Origin: DATGJX01 sp963830545
Lineage (GTDB): Bacteria; Vulcanimicrobiota; Vulcanimicrobiia; Vulcanimicrobiales; Vulcanimicrobiaceae
DNA: 64,000 nt
Direction of reading: 5' to 3'
NCBI GenBank assembly: GCA_963830545.1
Contig: CAWHMK010000001.1
Coordinates: 2,763,002-2,827,001, forward strand
A program made the position numbers and the translations under genes. The stretch's first letter is position 1. The number at the start of each line of letters is the position of its first letter. Below the pieces are notes generated by a model, which did no database searches, had not been told where the DNA came from, and worked only from the letters and a program-made list of their open reading frames with translations. Shown here piece after piece: positions 25,714-35,145 of the stretch.

Positions 25714-27043
25714 CTAACGCACTCCGCCCGGGCGAAGAAGGGCGCGTCCGTCAGCGAGCAGGCGAACCGCAAAATCCCGATAGGCTCGAAGATCCTCTCG
25801 TGTGGGCAGCAGAACGCCGCTCAGCGTGAGCCCCGTGGAGCGCGTGAATATCCAAAATCCGCAGACCTGGCCGCTCAAGTACCCGGCGGTGGAACCGATC
25901 GCCGCGCCCATCAGACCCATGCTCGGGACGAGCACGAGGGTGGTCCCGATACAGATGCCGGCGGAGAACAACGCCAGCGTGAACGCAATTTCGGGAGCGC
26001 CTTCCTTGAGAGTGAAGAAGCTCGACATCGGACTGGCGAGTGAGAGCGCGAAGACGCCGAGCAGCAAAACGCGCAGAACGTCGGCGACCGGTCTGAACGC
26101 GGGTCCGTAGAGGAGGAGAATCAGCGGATCGGCCAGTGCGGCCAGTGCGCCGCACACCGCAATAGCGATCATGAAGTTGTTGCGAACGCACCGGGCCGCC
26201 AAGCGTGCCGCCGCACCCCGCTCCAGCGCGCCGATGTGCGGCGATAGCACGAAAGCCGCGACTTGCGTCGGAACCAGCAAGCTTTCCGCGGCGGAGACCG
26301 CCACGGTGTACATGCCGAGAGCGGCGCTGTTCAGCAGCAGCGCGACGATGTAGAGGTCGGCGCGGTAATTGAGCAGCGAAACGAGGTTGACGCCGCCGAC
26401 CTTTACGCTGAAGCGAAAAAATTCCATCGTGCCCACCGGGTCTGTACCGCGCGAGCTTCGCGAGTACCACGCAATTCCGGCCAGAGATCCGATTCCGACG
26501 GCAATCGTTGCTGCAACCCATGCAGCTGACGGCTATCCCGGGGGTTCGGCCCGCCAAGAACAGCCCTCCGGCCATCAGCACGAGCGTTACGAGCGTGAGC
26601 GCAACGCTCAGAGTCGTCGTGTAGCGAACTTGCTTCACGCCAATCGCATATCCGCCCGCAACGCTGAGTGCGGCAGAGGCCGGCAGCGTTAGCACGGCCG
26701 GCAAAATCGTCCACTCCTGATGCGCGGCGAACGCCAGGATTGCAACGGCAACTGCCCCGGCCAGCACGAAGAGCAGGGACGAAACTGCAGCAGGCCGCAG
26801 TACGGAGCGTCCCGCCTTGCGGTTGAGCATGAAATAACTCGTCGCGCTGCTCAGACCGCCCAAAAAAGTCGCCGCGAGACCTGCCTCGACGCCGGGAAGT
26901 GCGTACGTGCCTTTACCGGCAGGTCCGAGAAGCCGCGCGGTAAGAATGCCCAAGCCCGCCGCGCACCCCACGTTGAGAATCCGCATGCCGAACGTGTAGA
27001 GCCCGTCGTACATGACGCGGTTTGCCAGAGCGGACTGCGCCAT
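25714..27043 (-). CDS. Polysaccharide flippase, Wzx/MVF type (one frameshift)
   Basis: ATG 27043 opens MAQSALANRVMYDGLYTFGM. GILTARLLGPAGKGTYALPG is the Wzx/PST hallmark near helix 1-2. About 12-14 hydrophobic helices follow. The frame changes near 26520: the first part reaches GRTPGIA, the second continues IAVGIGSLAGIAWYS and then VNLVSLLNYRADLYIVALLL. Together about 440 residues, the normal length. Its start lies 2 bases from the stop of the initiating transferase gene. Confidence 0.86.
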
Positions 27044-27045
27044 CT

Positions 27046-28104
27046 TTAAACTGCCCGGTGGAACAAAAATTCGGCGATAGTCTTCAAGAGTATCGCAACG
27101 TCGAGCGGCAGCGACGCGTGCTCGACGTAGAAGAGATCGTATCGCGCCACATTGGGGATGTCGCTCGGCTGGAGATTGCGTTTCTGATACAGCTGCGCCC
27201 AGCCCGTGATGCCGGGCGCCACGACGTGCCGCTGATCGTACCCGGCGATGCTCTCGGAAAATTGCTTTGCAAATGAGAGCATTTCCGGCCGCGGCCCCAC
27301 AATGGACATCTCGCCGAGCAGAACGTTGAACAATTGCGGCAGTTCGTCCAAACTCGTTCGGCGCATAAACCCGCCCAGGCGTGTGATGCGAGAATCGCCG
27401 GGTTTTGCCCAATCGGGTCCGGCATCGCGGGTCATCGTCCGGAATTTGAAGATCAGAAACGGCCGCGCGCTTTCACCGACGCGTTCTTGGCGAAAGAAAA
27501 CCGGACGTCCCGACTCGACCAGTAGTGCAACCGCGCACAGTGCAAGAACCGGCGAGAGCGCAATGAGGCCGACAGCGGCGACGGTCGTGTCGAACAGACG
27601 CTTGCTCAAGCGAAAATCGGCCGATTCCCGATCGTGCCAGGCGAGCGGCGTAATCGACGCCAGACCGGCGTTCGCCGGCGCGTCGCCCAGATAATGAATG
27701 TGTAGCCCCATGTGGACGGCCGATGTGGCAATCGCGCAGAAGACGAGCGTTATGGCGACCGATGCGAGCGTCATGCCCGCGACGGTGGCTAGGACCAGCA
27801 ACACCGGAATCGCCGCGAGGAGTATCGCGGTGCAGACGTGATAGATCTCATCGCGCGCGTATACGGCGTAGCTTCGCCGGTAGAGACCGCACTGCCAAAA
27901 GACCGCGCTGAGTATGCCTGCGGTGACTATCGCGGCAACGGCGCGATTTCCGGCTCCGGTCAGTACGACGAGCGAAATGAACATGACGATCGCCGCATCC
28001 GCCCAAACCAGCGATAGGCGCCACGCGCCGCGAACGCGTTGCGGAAGGCGGGCCGTTCGCCGCGCCGCCCTCGAATATACTCCGCTATTTGCCGCAGTTT
28101 CCAT
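27046..28104 (-). CDS. Initiating polyprenyl phosphoglycosyltransferase (WbaP/WcaJ type)
   Basis: A 352-residue protein from ATG 28104. Four hydrophobic helices span residues ~30-135. The sugar-transferase domain begins SKRLFDTTVAAVGLIALSPV, with FFRQERVGESARPFLIFKFR, TSLDELPQLFNVLLGEMSIV and GPRPE, the catalytic D-E pair region. It transfers a sugar-1-phosphate to undecaprenyl phosphate, the first step of repeat-unit assembly. The N-terminal part is shorter than in classic WbaP because the Rossmann segment is reduced. Confidence 0.92.
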   Translation of the reverse strand: METAANSGVYSRAARRTARLPQRVRGAWRLSLVWADAAIVMFISLVVLTGAGNRAVAAIVTAGILSAVFWQCGLYRRSYAVYARDEIYHVCTAILLAAIPVLLVLATVAGMTLASVAITLVFCAIATSAVHMGLHIHYLGDAPANAGLASITPLAWHDRESADFRLSKRLFDTTVAAVGLIALSPVLALCAVALLVESGRPVFFRQERVGESARPFLIFKFRTMTRDAGPDWAKPGDSRITRLGGFMRRTSLDELPQLFNVLLGEMSIVGPRPEMLSFAKQFSESIAGYDQRHVVAPGITGWAQLYQKRNLQPSDIPNVARYDLFYVEHASLPLDVAILLKTIAEFLFHRAV

Positions 28105-28114
28105 ACCGATCCGC

Positions 28115-29080
28115 CTACGCCGTGGCTCGCGTGCGGATGGCGCGCCGTACGTTGCTGTAGATTTTAAAGCGCGCGCTTTCGACGGCCAGCTCGTGATACT
28201 CCACGGTTTGCGCGCCGAGATCCGATTTGAAACGCGCGACGCCCGGCAGACCTTCGCTCGCGCCGAGGTTGTACCAGCGAACCCCACGATCCGCCGCGGC
28301 GCGAAGCAGCGCGAAATTGAGCGCGTTGCTGGGCCGCAGCCGGCCGAATTCGGCCAGCATCGCGGCGCTCCAAAAGAAGAGTTCCTGTGCGCCGAAAAAG
28401 ACGACTCCGCCGGCAATCGCGCGGCCTTCCGCTTGGGCAAACCAAATTTCGACGTCGTCTTTTCCGTGCCGGACGAGCGCCGAGAGCAGCGATTTCGGCA
28501 CGTGGGGTCGGCTCAATCCCCAACGCCTCGCCGAAGCTTCGAGCATCTCGTAGTACACGTCGACGGCATTGGGATCGCTCGAGGGCGCGCAAACGACTCC
28601 GCGGCGTACGGCCTGCCCCGCCATTCTGCGGAAGATGCCTTCGACGCGTGAGAGCGCCGCCTCGAGTCCGTCACCGAGGTCCACCACGGCCGTTTCATGC
28701 GAGGTTGCGCGCCACGTCGCGGGCGAGGGCGCGAGCGGCCACGGTATGAGCGTGGCGAGATCGCTTTCGCGAGCGAGAATGGCGATAGCACGCTCGCACT
28801 CGTCGAGCGAGGCGAGCGTGCCGTCCTCGCGCATGAACGACGTATAACCGCCCATCGGAAACGCGCAGTACTCGCGCCAGCGCAACGCACCGCCGGGCAT
28901 ACGCATCGAAGGAACGAGCAGCGTCCGTCCGTTGCCGATCCGAATGCGCAGCGGGCAGGGGCGCATTCGCGGGTGCGCTTCGGCCAGTGCGAGCGACCAG
29001 CCGGGACGCGCGAAGAACGTCGGCGCCGGGTGTGCGGCGTCCAAACCGCGCCATTCGTCGATGCTGATATGCTCTATCAC
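28115..29080 (-). CDS. FemAB-like / GNAT-fold acyl- or aminoacyltransferase
   Basis: A 321-residue protein; GTG 29080 is chosen because it overlaps the upstream stop by 4 bases and opens VIEHISIDEWRGLD. FFARPGWSLALAEAHP and AVVDLGDGLEAALSRV in the first half, then RRWGLSRPHVPKSLLSALV, GGVVFFGAQELFFWSAAM, SNALNFALLRAAADRG and LGASEGLPGVARFKSDLGA in the second, match FemAB/GNAT double domains found in exopolysaccharide loci. Likely modifies a sugar or lipid-linked intermediate with an aminoacyl or acyl group (inference). Confidence 0.8.
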   Translation of the reverse strand: MIEHISIDEWRGLDAAHPAPTFFARPGWSLALAEAHPRMRPCPLRIRIGNGRTLLVPSMRMPGGALRWREYCAFPMGGYTSFMREDGTLASLDECERAIAILARESDLATLIPWPLAPSPATWRATSHETAVVDLGDGLEAALSRVEGIFRRMAGQAVRRGVVCAPSSDPNAVDVYYEMLEASARRWGLSRPHVPKSLLSALVRHGKDDVEIWFAQAEGRAIAGGVVFFGAQELFFWSAAMLAEFGRLRPSNALNFALLRAAADRGVRWYNLGASEGLPGVARFKSDLGAQTVEYHELAVESARFKIYSNVRRAIRTRATA

Positions 29081-30960
29081 GATCGCGCTTCTTGCTCGAC
29101 AGCAAGCGCGCCGCTCGAAGCTTGCGTCGCCATTGCGCTGCTCCAGGCGCCGGCAATCGCTTCGATGCACGTGTGCGCATTGTAGCGTCGCGCGATCATG
29201 TCGGCAGCTTCCCGCAGCGGCTGCAACGCGCCGCGCTCGTGCAACTCGTAGAGTTCTTCCAGTTCGCGCTCGATGTCGGACGCGCCGCGAACCACCCGGC
29301 AATATGGAAAATCTTGCGTCCACAGCACGTGGCGGCCGTAGGAAAGTGCCTCGAGCACCATGAGCGACAAACCGTCGCGGTGCGTGCAGCGGATGAGGAC
29401 CGTTGCGTTTTCGTACACGCTTCGCAAGTCATGGCGCCATCCCAGGTTCTGAGCGTTGACGCCCGGCGGAATGTCGATGTGGCCTCCGCCGACGATGACG
29501 TACCGGATGGACTTTCCGGCAAATCGCTGCATCACATGTTCGTACGACGAGCGTCCATAAAAGTCACCGCGCGTTTGCGGCATGTACAAGATGACGGTGA
29601 ATGTGGACGGCAGCGGGTGCGGTTTCATCGAAAGATGTGACGGAGCCAGCGGCGCGATGCGCGGACTCAGGCCGAGCCTTCGCAGTGAGGCGGCGGTCCA
29701 ATCCACTTCGGCCAGGTGGAGCACGTTCGGCGCGGCAAGCGTTCGCGCCAGTTGCGGCCGCTCCGCGAAGACGCCGATATCGGAACCGACCCAGTGCATG
29801 ACGCGCGGCTTGCGCAAAATCTTCGCGGCCAGGGAAAGCCAGCGATCGGCGACGGGACTCCCTATCGAGTACCACACGTCGCAGTCCGCGAGCGAGACGA
29901 TCGAAGCCATCACTTCGAGCCGCGACGAGGTCCGAAGCAGAATGGGTTCCCAATCCGGAAGGATCGCCTTCGTGTGAGAACAGACGTCCGCGCAAAAAAG
30001 ATCCAGTCCGGATATTGCAACGCGCTTTGGTCCAATCGCGCGCAGAGACTTTTCCGTGACCGCGCGGTTTAGGCGTCGCTCGAAGCGCGCTGCGATGTCC
30101 GCTCGTGCAAAATTCGCGAGCACGAATTCGCGTCCCGGCAAGTTCAGCGGAAGCTTTCCGGCAGCGTGCCGTTCGTGCAAATCTCGCAGCTGCTCCAGCA
30201 CATTTTCGACGCTTCCGGCTGTTTGAACGTGCGGAAACTCATAGTTCCAAATGACGTGCCGGCCGCGCGCGAGGGCTTCGAGGACGAGCATCGATTTGCC
30301 GTCGTGTTCTGGAAGACGCAGCAGTACCGTCGACTCATCGAGGCGATGCGGCATGTCGTTCACATATCCCAGGAACTCGACGTTGTCCGGTGCTTCGGGA
30401 CTGGGGCGCCCAATTCCGACCACGCGAAACGGCACGCGGGGCATGTTGCGCGCTACTTCGTAGACGGCCGATGCGCCGTAGAAATCCCGGCGCGGCTCCG
30501 GTAAGTACGTGAGTACCCGAAAGGTATCCGGAAACGGGCGAACGGGCGGCCCCGGAACGACTGCGGTGAGCGGCTCGTACTCGGCATGGATGCCGAGCGT
30601 CGCGAGTTCGTCGACGAGCCACGGCCCGTCGGAGACGTTGTAGAAGTCTTCCTGTTTGATGGCCTCGAGCTGCTGCGGCATCGATTGCGCTTTCGTGACG
30701 TCGCTGCCCGCCCACACGACGAAGACCGGTATTTGCCGGCGCCGAGCGAGGTCGATGAGCGCACCGTTCGGAGCGGGACCGCCGAAACAGACGAGTGCAT
30801 CCGCACTTCTCAGCGCCACCAGCGAACGCAAGATCCCCAGGCGCGTCCCGTCTTTGAACGGCTGAAAATGCCACTGAACGGAATGCTCGTTCATCATGTC
30901 CGACAGGAATTTCGCGTAATAGGGAAAGCCGATACAGACTGCGCGCCGCTTATGCTTCAT
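29077..30960 (-). CDS. Two-half glycosyltransferase (internal duplication, GT-B fold)
   Basis: A 627-residue protein from ATG 30960. The halves align with each other. Half 1 (~1-300) has FVVWAGSDVTKA, VLTYLPEPRRDFYGASAVYE and MLVLEALARGRHVIWNYEFP. Half 2 (~310-627) has MHWVGSDIGVFAE, VILYMPQTRGDFYGRSSYEH and LMVLEALSYGRHVLWTQDFP. Each has a WxGSD loop and an RDFYGxS block. The LVLEAL-GRHV part corresponds to the donor-binding end of GT4-like enzymes. Could be a bifunctional transferase or one active plus one structural half. Its start overlaps the TlpA-like stop (ATGA). Confidence 0.8.
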   Translation of the reverse strand: MKHKRRAVCIGFPYYAKFLSDMMNEHSVQWHFQPFKDGTRLGILRSLVALRSADALVCFGGPAPNGALIDLARRRQIPVFVVWAGSDVTKAQSMPQQLEAIKQEDFYNVSDGPWLVDELATLGIHAEYEPLTAVVPGPPVRPFPDTFRVLTYLPEPRRDFYGASAVYEVARNMPRVPFRVVGIGRPSPEAPDNVEFLGYVNDMPHRLDESTVLLRLPEHDGKSMLVLEALARGRHVIWNYEFPHVQTAGSVENVLEQLRDLHERHAAGKLPLNLPGREFVLANFARADIAARFERRLNRAVTEKSLRAIGPKRVAISGLDLFCADVCSHTKAILPDWEPILLRTSSRLEVMASIVSLADCDVWYSIGSPVADRWLSLAAKILRKPRVMHWVGSDIGVFAERPQLARTLAAPNVLHLAEVDWTAASLRRLGLSPRIAPLAPSHLSMKPHPLPSTFTVILYMPQTRGDFYGRSSYEHVMQRFAGKSIRYVIVGGGHIDIPPGVNAQNLGWRHDLRSVYENATVLIRCTHRDGLSLMVLEALSYGRHVLWTQDFPYCRVVRGASDIERELEELYELHERGALQPLREAADMIARRYNAHTCIEAIAGAWSSAMATQASSGALAVEQEARS

Positions 30961-31478
30961 CCGGCATCCTGCGGATTTTGCGTGAGATCCATCAGCATTC
31001 GTGCGTCGAGCGGACCGGCGTGAATCCAACGGATTCGTCCGTCGCGCCCGACGAAGATCGTGGTAGGGATCATCCGCGCTCCCAGCACACTTCTCGTCAG
31101 GCCGACGGTGTCGATGTACACGTCGTACGGCAATTGAAATGCTTGCGCGAACTGCGCAACGCGCGCCGGGCTTTCTTCTTGATCGATTCCAATCACGCTG
31201 AACCCGCGCGCCTGCAGTGCCCGAGCCGCTTGCGCGAACGACGGCGCTTCCTGCCTGCAAGGCTCGCACCACGTCGCGAAGACGTTGATGATCTGTGCCT
31301 TTCCGTGCGGCGCGAGCGTAAAGCCGGTATTGGAAGTCGTTACGAGCGAGAGGGCGGACAGGCGATCGCCCGCATGCAGCAGCCGCGGCGCGCTCAAGTG
31401 ATGCCAAGCCCGAATTCCCAGCGGCGAGGCCAGGATGGCGGCAAGGAACAGCAACCACGCCGCAGTGGTCAATCTCAT
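30957..31478 (-). CDS. TlpA/ResA-like membrane-anchored thioredoxin
   Basis: A 173-residue protein. An N-terminal hydrophobic anchor (residues ~6-22, AAWLLFLAAILASPLG) precedes a periplasmic thioredoxin domain with active site FATWCEPCRQEAPSF and cis-proline loop RMIPTTIFVGRDGRIRW. It reduces or exchanges disulfides outside the cytoplasm. It is the first gene of the minus-strand run and overlaps the two-half glycosyltransferase. The three secreted paralogues downstream contain conserved cysteines (DCYY, GCAAIVNP) that could be its clients (inference). Confidence 0.88.
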   Translation of the reverse strand: MRLTTAAWLLFLAAILASPLGIRAWHHLSAPRLLHAGDRLSALSLVTTSNTGFTLAPHGKAQIINVFATWCEPCRQEAPSFAQAARALQARGFSVIGIDQEESPARVAQFAQAFQLPYDVYIDTVGLTRSVLGARMIPTTIFVGRDGRIRWIHAGPLDARMLMDLTQNPQDAG

Positions 31479-31655
31479 GCTTTAGCTTGTACCAAAACCC
31501 CGCTTAGGCGCCCAGACCCAGAGGAGCAAACGCGCTTGGGCCTCCTGCACTAACCGGCGATGGCGATGACGACCTTTTGCTCAACGCGCCGGGACGATAC
31601 CCTCTGACTACCAAACGGGCCGCTCGCGTACGATAAGCGTGTAATTTGGAAGAAA

Positions 31656-32564
31656 GTGGTGAACCCTTTGGCACGACATCTCCAGCGCTTCGTGGCCTTC
31701 TGTGTCGCTTTGACGGCTGCAGCCGCGTTTGCTTGCGCGGCCGTATCGGCGCAAGAGACGGTCATACATCCGGGCGATCAGTTGAGCGTGCAGGTGTACG
31801 GAGACCAGTCGCTGACGCAAAACGTGACCGTTCTCAACGACGGCACTATTGCGTATCCGCTGGTCGGCCAGGTCGTCGTCGCAGGCAAGACACCCGCGCA
31901 GGCGGCGGCCCTTCTGCGCGACCGGCTGATGAAATACGTCCGCCATCCGGTGGTCAACATCGCGATTGCGCAGCTTGCCCAGCCGAACGTCATGGTGCTC
32001 GGAGACGTGAAGAATCCGGGCAAATATCAGCTTCCTTCCGACGCGCGCCTTTCGGACGCCATAGCCGCGGCCGGCGGGCTCTCCGACGTCGACGGCAATT
32101 ATCCGCTCGCGCGCATTTCCGATTCGCAAGGGCGCGTCACGCAGGTGGACCTGCAAAAACTGCTGCGCTCCGGTGACACCGCGCTGGATTCTCGGATCGG
32201 CGAAGGCGACGTCGTATACGTTCCAGGACCCGTGCAATTTTACGTTAACGTCGCCGGCGCCGTCGATCATCCAGGACCGATACAGGTCAACCAAGGCGAC
32301 GGTTTGGCCGTCGCGATTGCCAAGGCCGGCAACAGCGCATCTGCGCAGGCAGATCTGAATCACGTGCGTTTGATTCGCACCGATCCGGACGGCAAGCAGC
32401 AGACCACCGAGGTCAATCTCTACCAGGCGCTCAAAGAAAACGACGCGTCCGCAAACGTCGCGCTGCAAAAAGGGGACACCATCTTCGTACCGCAATCCGC
32501 CGCGAAACACTCGGATTCCGTAGTGACCGGTTTGCTGTACATTCTCTCGCGCTTCATCCCGTAA
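31656..32564 (+). CDS. Polysaccharide export protein, Wza-like (Poly_export + SLBB)
   Basis: A 302-residue protein with tandem GTG codons at 31656/31659 as possible starts. The signal peptide (~10-32) ends AAVSAQ; there is no clear lipobox. The Poly_export domain starts VIHPGDQLSVQVYGD with YPLVGQVVVAGKTPAQAA. Two SLBB modules follow: VMVLGDVKNPGKYQL and YVNVAGAVDHPGPIQV. It likely forms the export channel with the Wzc-like kinase next to it. The 177 bases before it separate it from the divergent TlpA-like gene and must hold both promoters. Confidence 0.92.
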   Translation: MVNPLARHLQRFVAFCVALTAAAAFACAAVSAQETVIHPGDQLSVQVYGDQSLTQNVTVLNDGTIAYPLVGQVVVAGKTPAQAAALLRDRLMKYVRHPVVNIAIAQLAQPNVMVLGDVKNPGKYQLPSDARLSDAIAAAGGLSDVDGNYPLARISDSQGRVTQVDLQKLLRSGDTALDSRIGEGDVVYVPGPVQFYVNVAGAVDHPGPIQVNQGDGLAVAIAKAGNSASAQADLNHVRLIRTDPDGKQQTTEVNLYQALKENDASANVALQKGDTIFVPQSAAKHSDSVVTGLLYILSRFIP

Positions 32565-32582
32565 TAGAAGGAAGAAGAACTG

Positions 32583-34722
32583 ATGATTTCGCTGCCAGCC
32601 GGGCAAGCCGCAGCCGCGCCCGCATCGGAAACCTCGCAGCAGATGCGCGGCATCATACACACGCTGCAGCGTCGCATCCGTCCAATGATCGCGATCTTCC
32701 TGGGATTTCTCACCTTGGTATTGCTCTTCTCGCTGGTCGTGCCGAAGAGCTGACACGACCGACATCAAAGTCATCGCCGGAAATTCCGGCTCGGTCTCGG
32801 GCGACACGACCAATAGCCAATTGCCCGTCCTCAACGCGCTCCTCGCCGCGAGCGGCGTGCAGAGCGCGGAAACGTACGTCGAGCTCTTCCAAGAAACCCC
32901 CGTGGCGACGCAAGTCGCCCGCAACCTGCACCTTCCGGTGTCCGCGCACACCCTTCTGGAGCACGTGAACGTGCGGCCGATCACGAACACGTCGATCATC
33001 GATCTGGCGGTGACGTGGTCGAATCCGCGAACTTCGGCACTCATCGCCAACGAATTCGGCAACGTCGTCGTGCAGCACCAGCGCGACCTGGTCGCATCGC
33101 AAGCGCAGCAGGCCATGGATTATCTGCAGCAGCAGTTGCCCACCGCCGACAAGACTATGCATGACGCGCAGATGAAACTCGCGAATTTCGAGGCGACGCA
33201 TCATATCGCGGACATCAACGCGCAGACGCAGTCGGACATCACCGCCCTTGGCAACCTCGACGGAAAGATCGGACAGACGCAAGCCGACATGCAGCAGGCC
33301 CGGGCGCAGCTCGCCAGCGCCAGCGGCCAGATGTCGCATACGCCTGCGACCATCACCGGCGGCATGACGACCTCGGAGAACCCCGTGCTGCAGCAGTTGC
33401 AGAGCCAGCTCTCGCAAGTGGACGTTCAGCTGCAAACCGCGCGGCAGCAATACACCGACGAGCATCCGACCGTGATCGCTCTCCAGCAGCAGGAAGCGCA
33501 GCTGCGCTCGGAGATCGCACGCCAGCAGTCGACCGTCGTTTCGAATACGAACACGGTGCCCAACCCGCTCTTTCAGCAGCTCCAGCAGCAGGAAGCGCAG
33601 TATCAGGCGGAAGTCGCCGCGGATCAGGCGCAAATCGCAGAGCTGCAGCGGCAGCGCACGGCAATGGGGCCGACGCTGCAAAAGCTCCCGGCACAGGCTG
33701 CAGCGCTCGCGGATCTCCAGCGCGCGGCCCAGTCGGCGCAAGACGTGTACTCCGCACTCGAGCAGAAATACAACAACGCGAGCGTCGCCCGTGACACCGC
33801 GCTGAGCGACGTCACCGTCACGCAGCCGGCCGCGGCGAATTCGGCGCGCGTTTCCCCGAATCTCATGCTCAACCTGCTGCTGGGCGTCATTCTCGGACTC
33901 ACGCTTGCCCTGGTCGGCGCGTTCGTCATCGACTACTTCGACGGCAGCGTCAAGGACGAACGCGAAGTCGAAGAAGAACTCGCGCTCCCGCCGCTCGCGC
34001 AGATTCCCCTCGTGCGCATGCGCAACGGCGTTGCGGCACTCCCTTGGGTGCGCACGCTCACCATCGAGTCGTTCCTTCAACTGGTCACGTCGATAAAATA
34101 CGCCAGCGACTCGAAACTCGAGAAGCTGGTGATCACGAGCCCCTCGCAGGGAGACGGAAAGTCTACGATCTCCGTCAACGTCGCACTGGCGATGGCGGAA
34201 CTCGAGCCGCGCGTGCTGCTGGTCGACGCCGATTTGCGCAGAGCCTCGATCCACACCAAGTTGCACATGAAGAACGATCGCGGGCTCTCCGACGTCCTGG
34301 TCGGCCGCGCGCGCCTGCAAGAGGTCGTGCAGAAGACCAAGTATCCCAATCTGGACATTCTTACCAGCGGCACGCCGACGCCGAATCCGATTAAATTGCT
34401 CGAATCCTCGCGCATGGACGACCTGCTGCGCGATGCCGCCGGCGATTACCGCTGCGTAATCGTCGACACTGCCGCGCTCAGCGTCAACCTGGACGCCGCG
34501 GTGGTGTCGCGCAAGGTCGACGGCACGGTCGTCGTGCTGTCGGCCGGAACGACGGACCTGCGCGAAGCGAAGACCGCCCTTCGGCGACTCAATCAAGTGG
34601 GGGTGAAGAACATCCTTGGGTTCGTGCTCAACCGCGTTGTCCCACGCCGCTCGGATTACGGAGCTGACGAGATCGGTCCGGACGATTCGGCGGTCGAGGA
34701 CGAACCGATGATCACGGCATGA
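32583..34722 (+). CDS. Chain-length determinant/bacterial tyrosine kinase, Wzc-like (one frameshift)
   Basis: ATG 32583 opens a ~55-residue cytoplasmic lead and a first membrane helix (FLGFLTLVLLFSLVV). One extra base near 32752 creates a false TGA: PKS-stop would read PKSYTTDIKV without it. The Wzz periplasmic region is long and Gln-rich (coiled coil, ~120-350). After the second helix (LNLLLGVILGLTLALVGAFV) comes the kinase domain: Walker A PSQGDGKSTISVN, Walker A' LLVDADLRRAS, Walker B CVIVDTA. Only one tyrosine (SDYGADE) is in the tail, so the usual C-terminal tyrosine cluster is reduced. It controls polymer length and export. Confidence 0.9.
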
Positions 34723-34755
34723 TGTGAAGACTGCTTTTACGGCGCGTAAGAAAAA

Positions 34756-35145
34756 GTGAAAGTACACGTCATAGAGCCACAAGAGCTCTTCGTGCAAAGC
34801 ATAACGGAGGTGTTCCAGGAGCTCGGCCTGGATCTCCACGGCTTTTCCGCTGAAGCCAACTTCCGTCAGCTGATAGAAGATCCGCCGGATCTGCTCTTCA
34901 TCGACGTCGATTTTTCCTCGCAGGAACCGCTGAAGTTCATCACGCTCCTTCGCACGCTGCTTCCCAAAACGCTCATCGCGGTGTACACGAGCATGCGAAG
35001 CGTGGAATGGGCGAAAGCTTGCCACTTCTCCGGCGCCAACGCCGTCCTCACCAAAGCCGCGGATCGCGAAGAAATCGTGATGGGGCTGCGGCAAATGATC
35101 GATACCGGCGAATTCACGGACGTTCGGCTCCGCAACGCGAGATGA
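34756..35145 (+). CDS. Stand-alone receiver-domain protein
   Basis: A 129-residue protein from GTG 34756, no output domain. LLFIDVD holds the phospho-acceptor (Asp50), VYTSM the switch Thr/Ser and VLTKAADREE the conserved lysine. The acidic pocket is VIEPQ, missing the second acid, as in the LuxR-type regulator at 20.1 kb. Its position directly after the Wzc-like kinase and its ATGA overlap with the GT39-like gene suggest a role in tuning polymer synthesis. Partner unknown. Confidence 0.85.
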   Translation: MKVHVIEPQELFVQSITEVFQELGLDLHGFSAEANFRQLIEDPPDLLFIDVDFSSQEPLKFITLLRTLLPKTLIAVYTSMRSVEWAKACHFSGANAVLTKAADREEIVMGLRQMIDTGEFTDVRLRNAR

